A DNA stretch of 64,000 nucleotides from Bacillus sp. UNC41MFS5 (GTDB lineage: Bacteria > Bacillota > Bacilli > Bacillales_B > DSM-18226), in NCBI RefSeq assembly GCF_000686805.1, contig NZ_KK366018.1, positions 409,759-473,758 of the forward strand, written 5' to 3'. Shown piece by piece: positions 16,142 to 24,953 of this stretch (its first letter is position 1; the number at the start of each line of letters is the position of its first letter). A program made the position numbers and the translations under genes. Under the pieces are notes generated by a model, which worked only from the letters and a program-made list of their open reading frames with translations, searched no databases and was not told where the DNA came from.

Positions 16142-17089
16142 TTAAACCCTGCCAACCTTTTGGTCAATTTCACTTAGAAACTTGGCGAATTTAGAAATGG
16201 ATCCTTTAATCCGCTCTGGAAATACCGCCATATTCGTAAAATAACCATGCACAAGTCCCTCTTCAATGATTGATTCAACCTTGATCCCTGCTTGCTTTAG
16301 GCGTTCAGCATAGGCTAAACCTTCATCCCTTAGGACATCGTTTTCAGCAGTAATGACGTATGCCGGCGGAAGATTGCTTAAATCGTCTGCCAATAATGGC
16401 GCGATGTATTTATTTTTTGTATCTTCTTCATTGTTAATATAGTAGTTGCCAAACCATTTCATTAAGTCTCGATCCAACCCAAAGCCCTGTTGAAACTCTT
16501 CATATGATTTGGTGTCATAGCCTAATGCTGTTACTGGATAAATAAGAACTTGGGCCGCAACGTCTGGTCCGTTTTGTTCCTTGGCAATTAACGAAACGAC
16601 TGCAGAAAGATTCCCACCAGCACTATCACCGCCAACTACTAAGTTGGAAGCGTTTCCATTTAATGCCGCAGCATTTTCACAAACCCACTTTAATGCAGCA
16701 TAAGAGTCTTCTACGGGGATAGGGAATTTATATTCAGGTGCAAGCCTATAATCCACAGAAACTACTACTCTTTCTGTTTGATTGGCAATCATTCGGCAAC
16801 TTGGATCAGCCGTCTCAAGATCACCTATTACCCAGCCGCCGCCATGGTAATAGACAAACAGTGGAAATGGTCCTTGACCTTCCGGTGTGTAGATCCTGAC
16901 CTTGATTTCCGCATTATCGCCTACAGGAATCATTCGGTCCTCTACCTTCGCAAGCGGCGCCAATTCTACCTCAACAGGAGGAGCTAAAGCAAACATTTCT
17001 CTAACGGTTTGTGCATCTAATGTCTGGATCAATGGCATCTGACTGAACATTTCTAAATAAACTTTTGCTTGCGGATCTAAATTGGCCAA
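16142..17089 (-). CDS. HSL-family alpha/beta hydrolase (esterase)
   Basis: A cytosolic esterase/lipase of the hormone-sensitive-lipase family, 315 residues. The oxyanion motif HGGGW is near residue 81 and the nucleophile elbow GDSAGG near 152; the catalytic aspartate and histidine are likely in ENDVLRDEG and LVHGYF near 250-285. TTG 17089 is chosen because GGAAAGGAAGA ends a few bases before it and the protein then begins with the family-typical ANLDPQAKVYLE; 14 more codons are open upstream. First gene of the operon with the Baeyer-Villiger enzyme, whose ester or lactone product it would hydrolyse. Confidence 0.9.
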   Translation of the reverse strand: MANLDPQAKVYLEMFSQMPLIQTLDAQTVREMFALAPPVEVELAPLAKVEDRMIPVGDNAEIKVRIYTPEGQGPFPLFVYYHGGGWVIGDLETADPSCRMIANQTERVVVSVDYRLAPEYKFPIPVEDSYAALKWVCENAAALNGNASNLVVGGDSAGGNLSAVVSLIAKEQNGPDVAAQVLIYPVTALGYDTKSYEEFQQGFGLDRDLMKWFGNYYINNEEDTKNKYIAPLLADDLSNLPPAYVITAENDVLRDEGLAYAERLKQAGIKVESIIEEGLVHGYFTNMAVFPERIKGSISKFAKFLSEIDQKVGRV

Positions 17090-17235
17090 AGAACATCTTC
17101 CTTTCCTAATGAGGATTTTTTTAACTTTCATAGAAAAAGATTTTCCTAAAAGTCTATCTAAAGATTACAATTTTTTGTATAATTTGAATATTCCTAATTT
17201 TAGACGTGTTATATCCCCAAAAAGGAGATGATAAT

Positions 17236-17931
17236 TTGACATCTCAGTATACCTTTCAGCAACAAATTCAAAAATTAGAGGAAGCAACGTGCCATGAAGA
17301 ACGATTATTTAAAATTCTTGATGTCTACATGGAGCTTTATCCCGTCAGGAATGCCTATTTATTTAGATTTTCCCCGTTAGGCTTTCTTGGTGAAGGCATT
17401 ATCTTATTGACCGTTGATGGTATGGTACATATTGGGGATATTCGGGATGATGTCCGTTCCCTGCCGATTATTTACTCAGCGATTCATGAAAAGAAAGCGA
17501 AGTATTGTTCAGGAATTGAGTATTTAAAGCAAACAAGCAGTAAATACATAACATCCTCGAGTGTACATTCGGTTGTGGTTGTCCCTATCTGTTTTCGTTC
17601 GGTAATTATCGGTTATATTTGCTCGAATGAATTTATAAAAGGCTCTAGGATAGATGAAATTCTTCTCTCCTCCTTAACTCATTATGGAAAAGAAGTTGGA
17701 AGGTTTCTGGAGAAATCCGATAGTGTGGAGGATCCACAATTTTTAAGTAAGAGAGAACTTGAAGTGATGCGCAGAATTGCTTGGGGAGAAAGCACAAAGG
17801 AAATGGCAGATCTAATGAAAATTAGCGAATTAACAGTCAAACAATATGTAAAAACAGCGATTAAAAAACTTGGCGTTCAAAATCGTTCCCATGCGATTGG
17901 CGAACTATTCCGCAGAGGAATCATCACTTAG
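17236..17931 (+). CDS. LuxR-type regulator with GAF-like sensor domain
   Basis: A 231-residue regulator. The first 160 residues form a GAF-like fold (hydrophobic strands around SVVVVPICFRSVIIGYIC), and the C-terminal 60 residues form a LuxR helix-turn-helix (LSKRELEVMRRIAWGESTKEMA...VKQYVKTAIKKLGVQNR, given in pieces). TTG 17236 has AAAGGAG 8 bases upstream. It diverges from the esterase/monooxygenase operon across about 145 bp, so it probably activates that operon on sensing a ketone-like compound. This is inferred from position only. Confidence 0.85.
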   Translation: MTSQYTFQQQIQKLEEATCHEERLFKILDVYMELYPVRNAYLFRFSPLGFLGEGIILLTVDGMVHIGDIRDDVRSLPIIYSAIHEKKAKYCSGIEYLKQTSSKYITSSSVHSVVVVPICFRSVIIGYICSNEFIKGSRIDEILLSSLTHYGKEVGRFLEKSDSVEDPQFLSKRELEVMRRIAWGESTKEMADLMKISELTVKQYVKTAIKKLGVQNRSHAIGELFRRGIIT

Positions 17932-17983
17932 TTTTTTGAAAACGCTTTATTCATTATAGTCTCGGTTAGTTCGATTAAAGGCT

Positions 17984-18008
17984 CAGCACCCAAATGGGTG
18001 CTGTTTTT
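17984..18008 (+). terminator. Terminator after the LuxR-type gene
   Basis: CAGCACCC pairs with GGGTGCTG around a 4-base loop, followed by a T-tract. Confidence 0.9.
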
Positions 18009-18013
18009 GATTT

Positions 18014-19138
18014 TTATTTAGGAGGTGCAAGTGCTCCATCCACATCATAGTTTTTTGGGTCAATTTCTGTTTGTTTACCTACGACTAGTTTAGCTAGTTC
18101 TGCACCAAGATACGGCCCACTTGTTAACCCTGAAGCCCCAAGACCATTGGCTAAATAGATTCCTTCAAATCGCGGCAACGCCCCAATCACAGGCAAAAAA
18201 CCTGGGGTGAACGGCCGAAAACCAACCCTTGTTTCAAGATACGAGCATGCTGCAAGACCAGGCGCTGTTTCTAACGCTTTGCTTAATATCTCATGAATTC
18301 CACCAGCTGTTACACGCGTGTCAAATCCAGCCTCGTTTTCATGGGTCGACCCAACAACAACTCGGCCGTTTTCAAACGTTAGGATGTAATGATTTTGAGG
18401 CGGCATAACTACAGGCCATTGGCTTGTATCCGTCTTTGGTAATTCTAGATGAATGATTTGTGCTTTTTGAGGTTTGACTAAAAACTCTACACCTAATGGC
18501 TTCAAAAGCTCGTTAGACCATGCACCTGCAGTTAGAATTACCTGATCTGCAGGATGCATTTTATCTGCAATCTTAATCCCGACTACTTGATTCCCCAGCA
18601 TCTCGAGGGAAGCATTCCCGTGGTGAAATGTAACTCCATATTTTGTGGCGGCGCGTATTAATGACTCACGCAATGCCCTTCCATTAACCCGTGCTCCCCC
18701 ACTCACATGAACAGCCCCATATTCCTCAGCTAATGGTGGGAATAAACACTTTGTTTTTGACGGTGATAGAATAGTAATCTCTCCGATTTCCGGTGCATCA
18801 TCGCGACGTTTTCTCGCTCGTTCCGCCATTTGTTCTAGTTTATTCAGTTCTGTATGTAGACTGATGGCTCCAACCCGTTGATAGCCTGTCTCTTGCTCGC
18901 CATCTGCTTCTAGTTGAGCAATTAATTCTGGATAATAACGAGCTCCTCCTTTGGCTAACTGATACCATGCTTTGTTACGCCGCTGTGAAAGCCAAGGACA
19001 AACAATCCCAGCTGCGGCATCAGTCGCCTGTCCCAGGTCCGCTCGATCGACCATTGTTACCTTTGCGCCTAATTTCGCAAGATGATACGCTGTCGATGCA
19101 CCCAGAATTCCTGCTCCAACCACGATTATTTTCTGCAT
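18014..19138 (-). CDS. FAD-dependent amine/amino-acid oxidoreductase (DAO family)
   Basis: A 374-residue member of the DAO family (glycine oxidase, sarcosine oxidase, D-amino-acid dehydrogenase). The FAD motif GAGILGASTAYHLAKLG is at residues 8-24, the ADQVILTAGAWSN segment near 200 and the C-terminal flavin-contacting GLGASGLTSGPYLGAELAKLV near 335. It probably oxidises a D-amino acid, glycine or an N-methyl amino acid. It is a single gene with a weak ribosome site (CAGGTG) and its partner genes are not evident. Confidence 0.85.
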   Translation of the reverse strand: MQKIIVVGAGILGASTAYHLAKLGAKVTMVDRADLGQATDAAAGIVCPWLSQRRNKAWYQLAKGGARYYPELIAQLEADGEQETGYQRVGAISLHTELNKLEQMAERARKRRDDAPEIGEITILSPSKTKCLFPPLAEEYGAVHVSGGARVNGRALRESLIRAATKYGVTFHHGNASLEMLGNQVVGIKIADKMHPADQVILTAGAWSNELLKPLGVEFLVKPQKAQIIHLELPKTDTSQWPVVMPPQNHYILTFENGRVVVGSTHENEAGFDTRVTAGGIHEILSKALETAPGLAACSYLETRVGFRPFTPGFLPVIGALPRFEGIYLANGLGASGLTSGPYLGAELAKLVVGKQTEIDPKNYDVDGALAPPK

Positions 19139-19159
19139 AACACACCTGTTTCATTATTT

Positions 19160-19300
19160 TTAAAAAAAGGATTTAATAATTTCTTGTTCATTGTTACATT
19201 CGGAACAAATATATTCAATCTCTAGAGCATCTTCGCGTACCATATGCTCTGTTTCCTTGCCGCATTTTTCACAATATAGATTCTTAGGGAATTCAATCAT
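19160..19300 (-). CDS. 46-aa zinc-ribbon protein
   Basis: A small protein with two CxxC pairs, CEKC at residues 10-13 and CSEC at 32-35, spaced as in a zinc ribbon, and an acidic middle (MVREDALEIEY). GAGTGG lies about 8 bases before the ATG. It ends 21 bases before the DAO gene start and may be co-transcribed with it. It is too short for a defined function; a metal-binding or protein-contact role is likely. Confidence 0.65.
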   Translation of the reverse strand: MIEFPKNLYCEKCGKETEHMVREDALEIEYICSECNNEQEIIKSFF

Positions 19301-19445
19301 ATCAAACACCACTCACTTTTCAAATATTGTTTAAACAACTTTTCATGAATAATATCCCCCAAGTTAATGAAATGAACCAAAGATGGTTAAATTATAGACG
19401 AGCAATTTCTCATTGCTCAAAAAACTTCGTCGGGAGTGATGTATC

Positions 19446-19640
19446 ATGGCTAGAAACAAACTATTGGTTCCTGGAGCAGACAATGCTTTAGATCAAATGA
19501 AAGAAGAGATTGCCAACGAGTTTGGAGTTCAACTTGGTGCTGATACGACCGCACGAGCAAACGGTTCAGTCGGCGGCGAAATGACGAAACGTCTTGTCGC
19601 TTATGCTGAACAAACCCTCAGAAATCATCAAAATCAATAA
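19446..19640 (+). CDS. Small acid-soluble spore protein, alpha/beta type
   Basis: A 64-residue DNA-binding protein of the spore core. The germination-protease cleavage motif EIANEFGV is near residues 21-28, followed by the conserved [19 protein letters not shown] region (33-51) and the RLVAYAEQ helix. It coats and protects spore DNA and is later a nitrogen source. GGGAGTGATG precedes the ATG, and a strong terminator follows. Which ssp paralogue it is cannot be told from sequence alone. Confidence 0.95.
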   Translation: MARNKLLVPGADNALDQMKEEIANEFGVQLGADTTARANGSVGGEMTKRLVAYAEQTLRNHQNQ

Positions 19641-19657
19641 CGGATGATTTCAATCGT

Positions 19658-19690
19658 AGGCTGTCCCACGGATTTTGGGACAGCCTTTTT
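19658..19690 (+). terminator. Terminator after the spore-protein gene
   Basis: GGCTGTCCCA pairs with TGGGACAGCC around a 7-base loop, followed by TTTTT. Confidence 0.93.
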
Positions 19691-19759
19691 CGATTTTGGG
19701 TATACAAACTTCGCCATTTTACGATTAAATAGAAGAAAAGGAAAGTCAAGGAGGAAATC

Positions 19760-20596
19760 ATGAAACAACGAACAGCGATTGTAACTGGGTCTTCAAGCGG
19801 CTTCGGGGTGCTAACCGTGATTGAATTAGCAGTAAAAGGCTTTACAGTGCTCGCAACCATGAGGGATATCAATAAATCAAAGCCTTTATTAACACTTGCT
19901 AAAGAAAACAATGTCGAGGATTTCATTCATGTTCATCCGCTTGATGTCACTTCTAGTGAATCCATTCAACATTTTCAAGATATTCTCCGTGAGTACCCCG
20001 CTGTCGACGTATTAATAAACAATGCCGGGTTTGCCCTTGGAGGTTTTAGCGAGGAGCTTTCAATTGAAGAGTATAGGAGTCAATTCGAAACCAACCTGTT
20101 CGGAGTGATTGCTGTCACCCAGGCGATTCTGCCATTGATGCGGGCAAGGAAACAAGGCAGAATTATCAACATCAGCAGCATTAGTGGGAGACTAGGATTC
20201 CCTGGCTTATCAGCATATGTCGCATCCAAACATGCACTTGAGGGCTATAGCGAAAGCTTGCGCCTCGAGCTGAAGCCTTTTGGGATCGACGTTTCCTTAA
20301 TTGAGCCTGGTTCCTATCAAACCAATATTTGGGCGAGTGTGGACGGGATGGAAGTCAATCCTGAGTCTCCATACCTATCCTATATGGAAAGTTTACTTCA
20401 TGAAATTGAAGGCGGAAAGGCCAAGCATGGCAATCCCATCGAGGTTGCAAAATTGGCAGCAAAAATTGCTTCTCAGTCGCAATCACCAAGCCTTAGGTAT
20501 CCCATCGGTGCTGGTGTAAAGACGATGCTGAAGCTAAAAAATTTGCTGCCGTGGAAACTTTTAGAAGCAATTATTCTCAAGCGACTTAAACCTTAA
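19760..20596 (+). CDS. Short-chain dehydrogenase/reductase
   Basis: Classical SDR of 278 residues: cofactor motif TGSSSGFG (9-16), NNAG near 88, catalytic serine in NISSISG near 142 and YVASK near 154-158. After residue 190 the protein carries the extended tail seen in oxidoreductases resembling retinol or steroid SDRs. Substrate unknown. AAGGAGG precedes the ATG. It converges on the DUF2062 gene with a 4-base overlap. A lone GTATAC (19700-19705) lies 55 bases upstream, with weak resemblance to the region 1 operator. Confidence 0.88.
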   Translation: MKQRTAIVTGSSSGFGVLTVIELAVKGFTVLATMRDINKSKPLLTLAKENNVEDFIHVHPLDVTSSESIQHFQDILREYPAVDVLINNAGFALGGFSEELSIEEYRSQFETNLFGVIAVTQAILPLMRARKQGRIINISSISGRLGFPGLSAYVASKHALEGYSESLRLELKPFGIDVSLIEPGSYQTNIWASVDGMEVNPESPYLSYMESLLHEIEGGKAKHGNPIEVAKLAAKIASQSQSPSLRYPIGAGVKTMLKLKNLLPWKLLEAIILKRLKP

Positions 20597-21165
20597 TTAT
20601 TCGTCGCTTCAATCGTAACTAGGTTATTTTTACGAAGGGCTTGTTTATCACGAATCCTTGCAAGTCTTTTCGTTTTTTCTTTTTCATAAAAATAATGAAC
20701 AAAGAAGTAAGAAATAATACCAAGGATGATGCCAAAAATCGTCATCCCAATTAACACATGGACCCCACCGTGAAGTAAACTGACTACACTGCGTAAATCC
20801 CCTTGCATTAATTGTTCAAACGAAAAAGGTGACTTATGCCCGATTCTCTCGTTTATTGGATAAATCAGTTTACCGATAGTTTTGGCTAACGGCAGGAGTA
20901 AAACTGGCAGGAAGGATAGTTTTCCAATGACATTTCCAATAATCGCCGCTGGCAAAGAACCTCTTGCCATTCGAACTATTGGTAAAAATACGATATAAAC
21001 AAGGGAAGCAGTTGAAAGAACAATCATTTCTAAGCCAAAACCAACCGCAAAGCCCAACGATACTTTTTTGGCTCCTCCTGGAGAACGAAGCAGTTTGATA
21101 AAATTCAACTTAAATGCTCGTCCAATTCGCTTAAAAAAAGGATACTTTTTGTGTTTAATGTTCAT
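20593..21165 (-). CDS. DUF2062 membrane protein
   Basis: A 190-residue protein with a basic N-terminus and three predicted membrane segments (about 38-60, 68-95 and 135-165), containing the glycine-rich FAVGFGLEM segment of the DUF2062 family. The function of this family is not established; some members are fused to or sit near glycosyltransferases. AAGGAAG precedes the ATG. It overlaps the SDR gene tail to tail. Confidence 0.75.
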   Translation of the reverse strand: MNIKHKKYPFFKRIGRAFKLNFIKLLRSPGGAKKVSLGFAVGFGLEMIVLSTASLVYIVFLPIVRMARGSLPAAIIGNVIGKLSFLPVLLLPLAKTIGKLIYPINERIGHKSPFSFEQLMQGDLRSVVSLLHGGVHVLIGMTIFGIILGIISYFFVHYFYEKEKTKRLARIRDKQALRKNNLVTIEATNN

Positions 21166-21337
21166 ACGAAGACTTCCTTTTTATATCAGATTTTCGTGAC
21201 TAAATAGCTTCGTGTTTAGGGCGATATAACTATTACTATTATCATAACACTAAATAAAGAAAAATTAAGATAATTGTAAGCGAACTCATAAATTACCAAG
21301 GATAATTTTTCCACATACCTATCGGTGGCTTCAATAA

Positions 21338-21364
21338 AAAAAGGAATGATTCTTATTATTCCTT
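21338..21364 (-). terminator. Hairpin 1 downstream of aldo-keto reductase gene
   Basis: AAAGGAAT pairs with ATTCCTTT. It is the second of two hairpins after the 21430 stop. Confidence 0.6.
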
Positions 21365-21374
21365 TCTTAATAAA

Positions 21375-21420
21375 AATAAGCCGTGAAAAGGTGATAAAAA
21401 ATCACAGTTCACGGCTTTAT
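21375..21420 (-). terminator. Terminator after the aldo-keto reductase gene
   Basis: ATAAGCCGTGAA pairs with TTCACGGCTTTAT; a second small inner stem (TGAT/ATCA) sits in the loop. Confidence 0.85.
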
Positions 21421-21429
21421 TTGTTTCCT

Positions 21430-22365
21430 TTAGGATGGGAAGATTCGATCAATTTCTTGAATCTCTTCAACTGATAATTGTATCTGTAAGGTTTTTAGAT
21501 TATGAAGCACTTGGTCTGCTCGCTTTGCACCAGGAATTATCACATCAATGCATGGACGGGACAGATACCACGCAAGAATCACTTGGGCAACTTCCGCCCC
21601 TTTTACCGATGCAATATTACGAACCCGCTCAATCTTTTCCAAATTTTGTTCGAAAACGCCTTCTTTAAACTGCGGCCTTTTACGGTTCTTTTCATTAATT
21701 TTTGTATCACGAGAATACTTACCAGTTAATAATCCAGATGCTAAAGGGTAAAATGGAACGAAGGAAATCTGCTGTTCAGTAACGTATGGAAATAATTCCC
21801 TCTCTACACCTCGGCTTAGTAGGTTATATTCCCCTTGATAGACATCAACATAACCATCTTTATTAGCTTCTTTTAGTTGATCAATTGAAAAATTAGACAC
21901 CCCGATGGCTCTAATCTTTCCTTCATCCTTCAATTGTTTTAATGCCCCAACCGCTTCGTCCTTCGGTGTATCTTGGTCTGGAAAATGGATATAAAATAAA
22001 TCGATGTAATCGGTTTGAAGCTTTTTTAAACTCTCTTCGACAGCTTGTTTTAAAAAAGCCGGTGAATTATCAAGAACCATTTCATTCCCAATCAATTTGT
22101 GTGCTGCTTTGGAGGCGATGACTATTTCTGAACGATTCCCACTTTCCTTCACGACTTCCCCGATGATTTCTTCCGATCGTCCTAAACCATAGACATAGGC
22201 TGTGTCAAGGAAATTAATCCCATGAGCCAAACCGGTTCGAACTAACTCCCTCCCTGCTTCTTCATCCAAGTTTGGAAAAAGATTATGGCCCCCAACGGCA
22301 TTAGTACCAAGACCAATTGGATTGACAAATAAATCTGTTTTCCCAATTCGAGTATGTTTGGTCAT
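21430..22365 (-). CDS. Aldo/keto reductase
   Basis: NADPH-dependent aldo/keto reductase, 311 residues, (beta/alpha)8 barrel. The catalytic tetrad is visible: D in FLDTAYVYG with its tyrosine (residues 50-58), lysine in [10 protein letters not shown] near 84, and histidine in FYIHFPD near 124. AIGVSNF near 156 and the nicotinamide-site region follow. It reduces aldehydes or ketones; the specific substrate is unknown and a detoxifying role is common. AAGGGAGTG precedes the ATG, and it stands alone. Confidence 0.9.
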   Translation of the reverse strand: MTKHTRIGKTDLFVNPIGLGTNAVGGHNLFPNLDEEAGRELVRTGLAHGINFLDTAYVYGLGRSEEIIGEVVKESGNRSEIVIASKAAHKLIGNEMVLDNSPAFLKQAVEESLKKLQTDYIDLFYIHFPDQDTPKDEAVGALKQLKDEGKIRAIGVSNFSIDQLKEANKDGYVDVYQGEYNLLSRGVERELFPYVTEQQISFVPFYPLASGLLTGKYSRDTKINEKNRKRPQFKEGVFEQNLEKIERVRNIASVKGAEVAQVILAWYLSRPCIDVIIPGAKRADQVLHNLKTLQIQLSVEEIQEIDRIFPS

Positions 22366-22467
22366 AAGCGTTCACTCCCTTATTTTTCTAATTTGATGAT
22401 AACAAACGATTGGAAAAGAATACAAAGTATATGATTTAATTTTTCATATAAAAATTATGTATACAAA

Positions 22468-22494
22468 AAAGACCATCTAGGAGGGATGGTCTTT
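22468..22494 (-). terminator. Terminator after the NlpC/P60 gene
   Basis: AAAGACCATC pairs with GATGGTCTTT around a 7-base loop, overlapping the stop codon region. Confidence 0.88.
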
Positions 22495-22945
22495 AAACGC
22501 GTTTTGTTCCAACGTATCTTGTATGCCAATATGGGTTGTTTGTGCTGGTAATCATGACTCCTTTTGATGATGAAGCCATAATCATTTTACCATTCCCGAT
22601 ATACATCGCTACATGTGTTGGTTTACTCGCCTTAGTTGGAGCATAAAACATTAAATCACCTGGTTGGATATAAGAATAAATACGATATCCGTTTCCATAG
22701 AACATTTGTGCTGCAGTTCGATTTAGGTTTTTTCCAGCCCTTGCATAGGAATACTTAATAAGACCTGAACAATCAAATCCTCCGGGTGACATTCCGCCCC
22801 ATTGATATGGTATTCCAATATTAGACTTCGCAACCGAAATTGCTTTTGTATGATAATAAGCCGCTTCCGCTTTATCACCCATGTTAGCAAACAAAGAGCC
22901 ACAAGAAACGATAATGACAAACGCTACGATGAATTTCTTAAGCAT
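22493..22945 (-). CDS. Secreted NlpC/P60 cell-wall endopeptidase
   Basis: A 150-residue exported cysteine peptidase. It has a signal peptide of about 28 residues (MLKKFIVAFVIIVSCGSLFA, then AEA as a possible cleavage site), followed directly by a lone NlpC/P60 domain. The catalytic cysteine is in GGFDCSGLIKY near 59 and the histidine in PTHVAMYIGNG near 112. It cleaves D-gamma-glutamyl-meso-diaminopimelate bonds in peptidoglycan. It has no LysM or SH3 wall-binding domain, so it is a minimal version. AGGAGG precedes the ATG. Confidence 0.92.
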   Translation of the reverse strand: MLKKFIVAFVIIVSCGSLFANMGDKAEAAYYHTKAISVAKSNIGIPYQWGGMSPGGFDCSGLIKYSYARAGKNLNRTAAQMFYGNGYRIYSYIQPGDLMFYAPTKASKPTHVAMYIGNGKMIMASSSKGVMITSTNNPYWHTRYVGTKRV

Positions 22946-23219
22946 AATTGTTACCTCCTAGTGTGATTTGGTAGTTCAAATATACTAGATAGGTGTAACA
23001 GTGACATCTCAGCAATATTACAATATCATTACAAAATTATTTTGATATAATTTTTCGTTTGTGATTTTTAATAGGATATCAGGAGATTTCATTAACAGAG
23101 CCAAAAATAAATAGGAATTTAGGAAAGAATATTGATTAAGAAACGATTATTACCCGTTTTGTTGAAGTGGTAAAAATCGGGGCAACTTAAACATAGGCAA
23201 CCAAATTGTCGAGGAGGAT

Positions 23220-24812
23220 ATGATGAAAGTAACAGATGTACTTGTCCATTGTTTAGAAAACGAAGGAGTAGAATATGTGTTTGGAATCGTCGGCACGGAG
23301 GTCCTAGACCTAGTTGATTCCCTTTCCAAATCAACACAAATTCAATACATAAATGTCAGGCACGAGCAAGGAGCGGCATTTATGGCCGATGTGTATGGAA
23401 GATTGTCAAACAAAGTTGGTGTATGCTTGTCAACACTTGGACCTGGCGCCACCAACTTAATAACGGGGATGGCCAGCGCCCAGCTCGACCATTCTCCTGT
23501 GGTGGCTATCATTGGTCAGGCAGGTGTGGAGCGTCATCATATGGAATCCCATCAATACATTGATCTTGTGAAGATGTTTGAACCCGCAACAAAATGGAGC
23601 ACACAAATCAATGAATCCCAAACAGTTCCGGCGAAGATTCGAAAAGCATTTAGGATGGCAAAAATGGAGAAACCGGGTTCTGTTGCCATTACCTTACCAG
23701 AAAACTTTTCAAGTCAAATGATCGGCGGTAGTCCCTTACCCGTTACATCCTTGCCTGAATGTGTTCCTGTTAACAAGTCACTCGAAGCTGCCATTACCCT
23801 GATTAATAAACATCAAAAGCCCTTAGTCATTGTAGGGAACGGGGGCAACAGACAAGAGTCTGTCCCTGAACTTCTGGCCTTTGTCGAAACCCTTCAATCC
23901 CCTGTTATCCATAGTTTTATGGCAAAAGGAGTGCTCCCTAAAGAACACCCACTTAATTATTATACTTTTGGATTTAAGGAGAACGATGCAGTTTTACCTG
24001 TTTTAAAAGAGGCAGATTTGCTGATTGTCATCGGCTTTGACTTTGTTGAAAAACTGCCAAAGGATTGGAATGAGAAGAAACTCCCTGTCTTACATATCGA
24101 TTCTTTACCAGCAGAAATCAATGAATATTATCCTGTTGAGGTGGAGCTGGTCGGAAACATGAGAAACACCTTGCAACTTATAAATCAATCCAACCTTCCA
24201 ACGAAATCATGGCTTCCCTCCGGTGAGCTAAAGGACCAAATTAAAACTGCATATCAAATTGATCAGCCGGTGTCAGGCACTCTTTCCTTTACGATTGAGA
24301 ATGTTCTCCACTGTGTTGATTCTCATACAACAGAGGATACGATCGTGATATCGGATGTCGGTGCACATAAGGTTTCCATTGCGAGAACCTATCAGCCGAA
24401 AAAGCCAAATGGGTTAATCATTTCAAATGGACTTGCTGCCATGGGTATCGCCATTCCAGGTGGGATTGGGGCGAAGCTTGCTTGTCCAGATGACCTAGTT
24501 ATTTGCATTACCGGCGATGGTGGTGCTTTAATGAATTTTGCGGAAATAGAGACAGCTAAACGACTCGGACTTTCGTTCATTATTATTGTATTAAATGACT
24601 CATTGTTAAAACTTGAAGTGCAGCAAATGAACAAAAAGTTCGGAGAAAACTACGGAGTAACGTTCCAAAACCCGGACTTTGTCCAATTGGCCACCAGTTT
24701 CGGAATTAAAGGTATGCGGGCGAGAACACTTAATGAATTTGAAAACATCTTTAAGGATGCACTGCAGTCTGATGGGGAAATCTTCTTAATCGACGTGGCG
24801 TTAGAAAATTGA
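23220..24812 (+). CDS. Acetolactate synthase-like thiamine-diphosphate enzyme
   Basis: A 530-residue ThDP-dependent enzyme of the acetohydroxyacid synthase family. The ThDP-activating glutamate is in RHEQGAAFMADVYGR near residue 49, LGPGATN near 77, and the cofactor motif GDGGALMNFAE...LND near 435-465. Family members condense pyruvate to acetolactate or act on related 2-keto acids. No small regulatory subunit and no acetolactate decarboxylase gene is adjacent, so it is a catabolic AlsS-like or unassigned paralogue. GAGGAGG stands before two tandem ATGs. A copy of GGTGTCAGGCAC is embedded at 24269-24280. Confidence 0.87.
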   Translation: MMKVTDVLVHCLENEGVEYVFGIVGTEVLDLVDSLSKSTQIQYINVRHEQGAAFMADVYGRLSNKVGVCLSTLGPGATNLITGMASAQLDHSPVVAIIGQAGVERHHMESHQYIDLVKMFEPATKWSTQINESQTVPAKIRKAFRMAKMEKPGSVAITLPENFSSQMIGGSPLPVTSLPECVPVNKSLEAAITLINKHQKPLVIVGNGGNRQESVPELLAFVETLQSPVIHSFMAKGVLPKEHPLNYYTFGFKENDAVLPVLKEADLLIVIGFDFVEKLPKDWNEKKLPVLHIDSLPAEINEYYPVEVELVGNMRNTLQLINQSNLPTKSWLPSGELKDQIKTAYQIDQPVSGTLSFTIENVLHCVDSHTTEDTIVISDVGAHKVSIARTYQPKKPNGLIISNGLAAMGIAIPGGIGAKLACPDDLVICITGDGGALMNFAEIETAKRLGLSFIIIVLNDSLLKLEVQQMNKKFGENYGVTFQNPDFVQLATSFGIKGMRARTLNEFENIFKDALQSDGEIFLIDVALEN

Positions 24813-24895
24813 CTCAAGCCTGGAATAAGCTAAATCAATTAAGCGGAGTATCAAAGCAATTTTCTCATAAGTTTACAGGTTCATTCATCAAAAAA

Positions 24896-24924
24896 AGCAA
24901 CTACATCTGTTACTTGTAGTTGCT
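24896..24924 (+). terminator. Terminator after the AlsS-like gene
   Basis: AGCAACTACA pairs with TGTAGTTGCT around a 9-base loop. It can serve both converging genes. Confidence 0.85.
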
Positions 24925-24940
24925 CGTGCTTTTAATCGCG

Positions 24941-24953
24941 GTGCCTGACACCT
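24941..24953. repeat. GGTGCCTGACACC dispersed 13-mer
   Basis: This copy overlaps the malate synthase stop codon: on the minus strand the TAG runs straight into GTGTCAGGCACC. The same 13-mer recurs at 11971, 12000 and 42650, and inside the coding region at 24269. Confidence 0.7.

Noticed and set aside
17936..17950. TGAAAACGCTTTAT as a cre site
   Set aside because: It lies between the stop and terminator of the LuxR-type gene, not at any promoter, and breaks the consensus at the conserved right half.
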